Shown here: positions 62,627 to 64,000 of the stretch, piece by piece
Numbering within the stretch: the first letter of the stretch is position 1
Layout: the number at the start of each line of letters is the position of its first letter
Assembly: GCF_035594125.1 (NCBI RefSeq)
Contig: NC_087156.1
Location: 16,468,997-16,532,996, forward strand
Origin: Scylla paramamosain
Taxonomy: Eukaryota > Arthropoda > Malacostraca > Decapoda > Portunidae
Direction: 5' to 3'
Length of the DNA: 64,000 bases
The notes under the pieces: generated by a model
The model's database searches: none
What the model was told of the DNA's origin: nothing
What the model saw: the letters and a program-made list of their open reading frames with translations, nothing else
Made by a program: the position numbers and the translations under genes

Positions 62627-62698
<72 letters not shown>
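62200..62698. repeat. (GA)n, C-rich minisatellite, (GA)n and (CT)n cluster
   Basis: GA 62200-62271; C-rich repeats of ccccgcccca.cac 62331-62409; GA 62505-62578; CT 62631-62698. The last two are inverted repeats with a 52-bp spacer. Confidence 0.9.
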
Positions 62699-62701
<3 letters not shown>

Positions 62702-62823
62702 TTAAACACCCTTATGGAAAGTACTGGTCTTTTTTCTTTTTTTTCCATTACGTCTTCATTTCATCATAATTTTTAGAGCCAAAACTTTCCTTTCTAATTA
62801 ATATGCAACTTCATCTTCATTCG

Positions 62824-62850
62824 CACACACACACACACACACACACACAC
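62824..62850. repeat. (CA)n microsatellite
   Basis: Short CA tract, followed by a pyrimidine-rich stretch to about 63070. Confidence 0.95.
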
Positions 62851-63581
62851 CTGTCTAGTCTGCATCCCTTCTTTTGCGCACGTGTCTTCTTCATCTGCAT
62901 CTCCTTTTATCAGTTTTTTTTTTATCCCTTTGTCCTTTCCTTTCTCTGTTGCTTCTCGCTTCCTCCTCTCTCACCCTTTCCTTTGCATCCTCACCATTCT
63001 TGCTCTCTTTCATTTTTTTTTTGGTCTTTCTCTTCCTTTCTCTCATTCTCTCTCTCCATTCTGTCCTCAGCCCCCTCACCTTGTCTTCGTCGGTCGGGGA
63101 AGAGGTAGGCTAGATGATGAGGTACACAGGGCACATTCAAGGTGGTTAGGTTCACAGGGCCGCCGCTGTCTCATAATTAGGGAAATAGAGGAGGTGGGCC
63201 TTTGCCTCTCACTGTCAAACGCAGGTCCCTCGCTCCTTTCTATGATGTCACTGGCGTCTGTCATTAGTTTTCCCCAGTGTGTGTTCATTTACTCGTATTT
63301 CGTGGAGTGTTATGAAATTTCTCGTTCCCCTCCTCTCTCTTTTCTGTTTTTTTTATCGTAAGGTGTTTTTCCACGTTGTTTTTATTTACTATCGTGAGAC
63401 CTTTTTTTTTTTTTTTTCTATTTTTTCTCCCTTTCGAGTGCGTGATGTTTTTTTCTGACTCGTATTCTTTTTTTCCTCTGTCTCTCGTTTCACTTTTATG
63501 TATTTTCAGCGAGTTTAAAAGTTCTTATTAGGTATAGGTGATGGGAAATGAAAGGTTCTATTGTGCTGTCTGTCTGTGTAT

Positions 63582-63589
<8 letters not shown>

Positions 63590-63664
<75 letters not shown>

Positions 63665-63818
63665 TGTCGTCTATCCCTCTCCTCCCTCACTTCCCCATTC
63701 ACTATTTTTCTTCCCTTCGCCCTCGTTTCGTCATTCACGGTACTCAGCTGCTCTTTGTGCGACACACGTCCGTCGACATAACAGCTCACCTCGCTCGCCT
63801 CAATCACAGCTCACAGCG

Positions 63819-63872
<54 letters not shown>
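63590..63872. repeat. (CT)n and (CA)n microsatellites
   Basis: CT 63590-63662 and CA 63821-63872; the CA tract runs into gcgcgcg. Confidence 0.95.
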
Positions 63873-63877
<5 letters not shown>

Positions 63878-64000
63878 CGCGCGCGTGTACAATATTGTAG
63901 CATTTATGAAGGAAATAACACGTACACATTTCACATTTCCACCATGAATTCAATATACTCAGCACACCAGCACAACAAAGTAAAGTAGTAACTGTACACA

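Overview
The window looks like nuclear DNA of an arthropod, most likely a decapod crustacean. It has intron-rich genes with GT-AG splice sites, jockey-type and other LINE fragments, a Tigger-like DNA transposon remnant, and a very high load of dinucleotide microsatellites (GA/CT, GT/CA, TA). The species cannot be fixed from the sequence alone.

Two protein-coding genes face each other tail to tail. On the + strand (about 1.36-10.74 kb) is a six-coding-exon gene for an SR-related splicing protein, RSRC1/SRrp53-like. Its exons sum to 888 nt (295 codons plus stop). Its first visible intron carries a LINE reverse transcriptase ORF. Its other introns carry a second LINE fragment, a TAC microsatellite split by a Tigger-like element, and a decayed jockey element.

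On the - strand (12.75-45.26 kb, plus a tentative signal-peptide exon at 53.47-53.50 kb) is an essentially complete megalin-type giant endocytic receptor, LRP2. I could place 55 coding exons with splice sites of consistent phase. They total 13,694 nt. Adding the 25 nt of the tentative first exon gives 13,719 nt, an exact multiple of three (about 4,572 aa). The layout is LDLR class A clusters of 6, 8, 10 and 11 repeats, interleaved with EGF modules and eight YWTD beta-propellers grouped 2/4/1/1. These are followed by one transmembrane helix and a roughly 160-residue tail with one FxNPxY endocytosis signal.

From about 45.3 kb to the right end there is no further convincing gene. This region is the very long first intron and 5' flank of LRP2. 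It is crowded with microsatellites, interrupted by some non-repetitive GC-richer islands (about 49.8, 51.3 and 56.8 kb) and tRNA-like SINE remnants.

The two genes have no evident pathway link: one product acts in the spliceosome in the nucleus, the other in receptor-mediated endocytosis at the plasma membrane. I found no convincing wholly new system. The more unusual items are structural: microsatellite-derived splice tracts, transposon-in-microsatellite nesting, inverted dinucleotide repeats and a perfect intronic hairpin.
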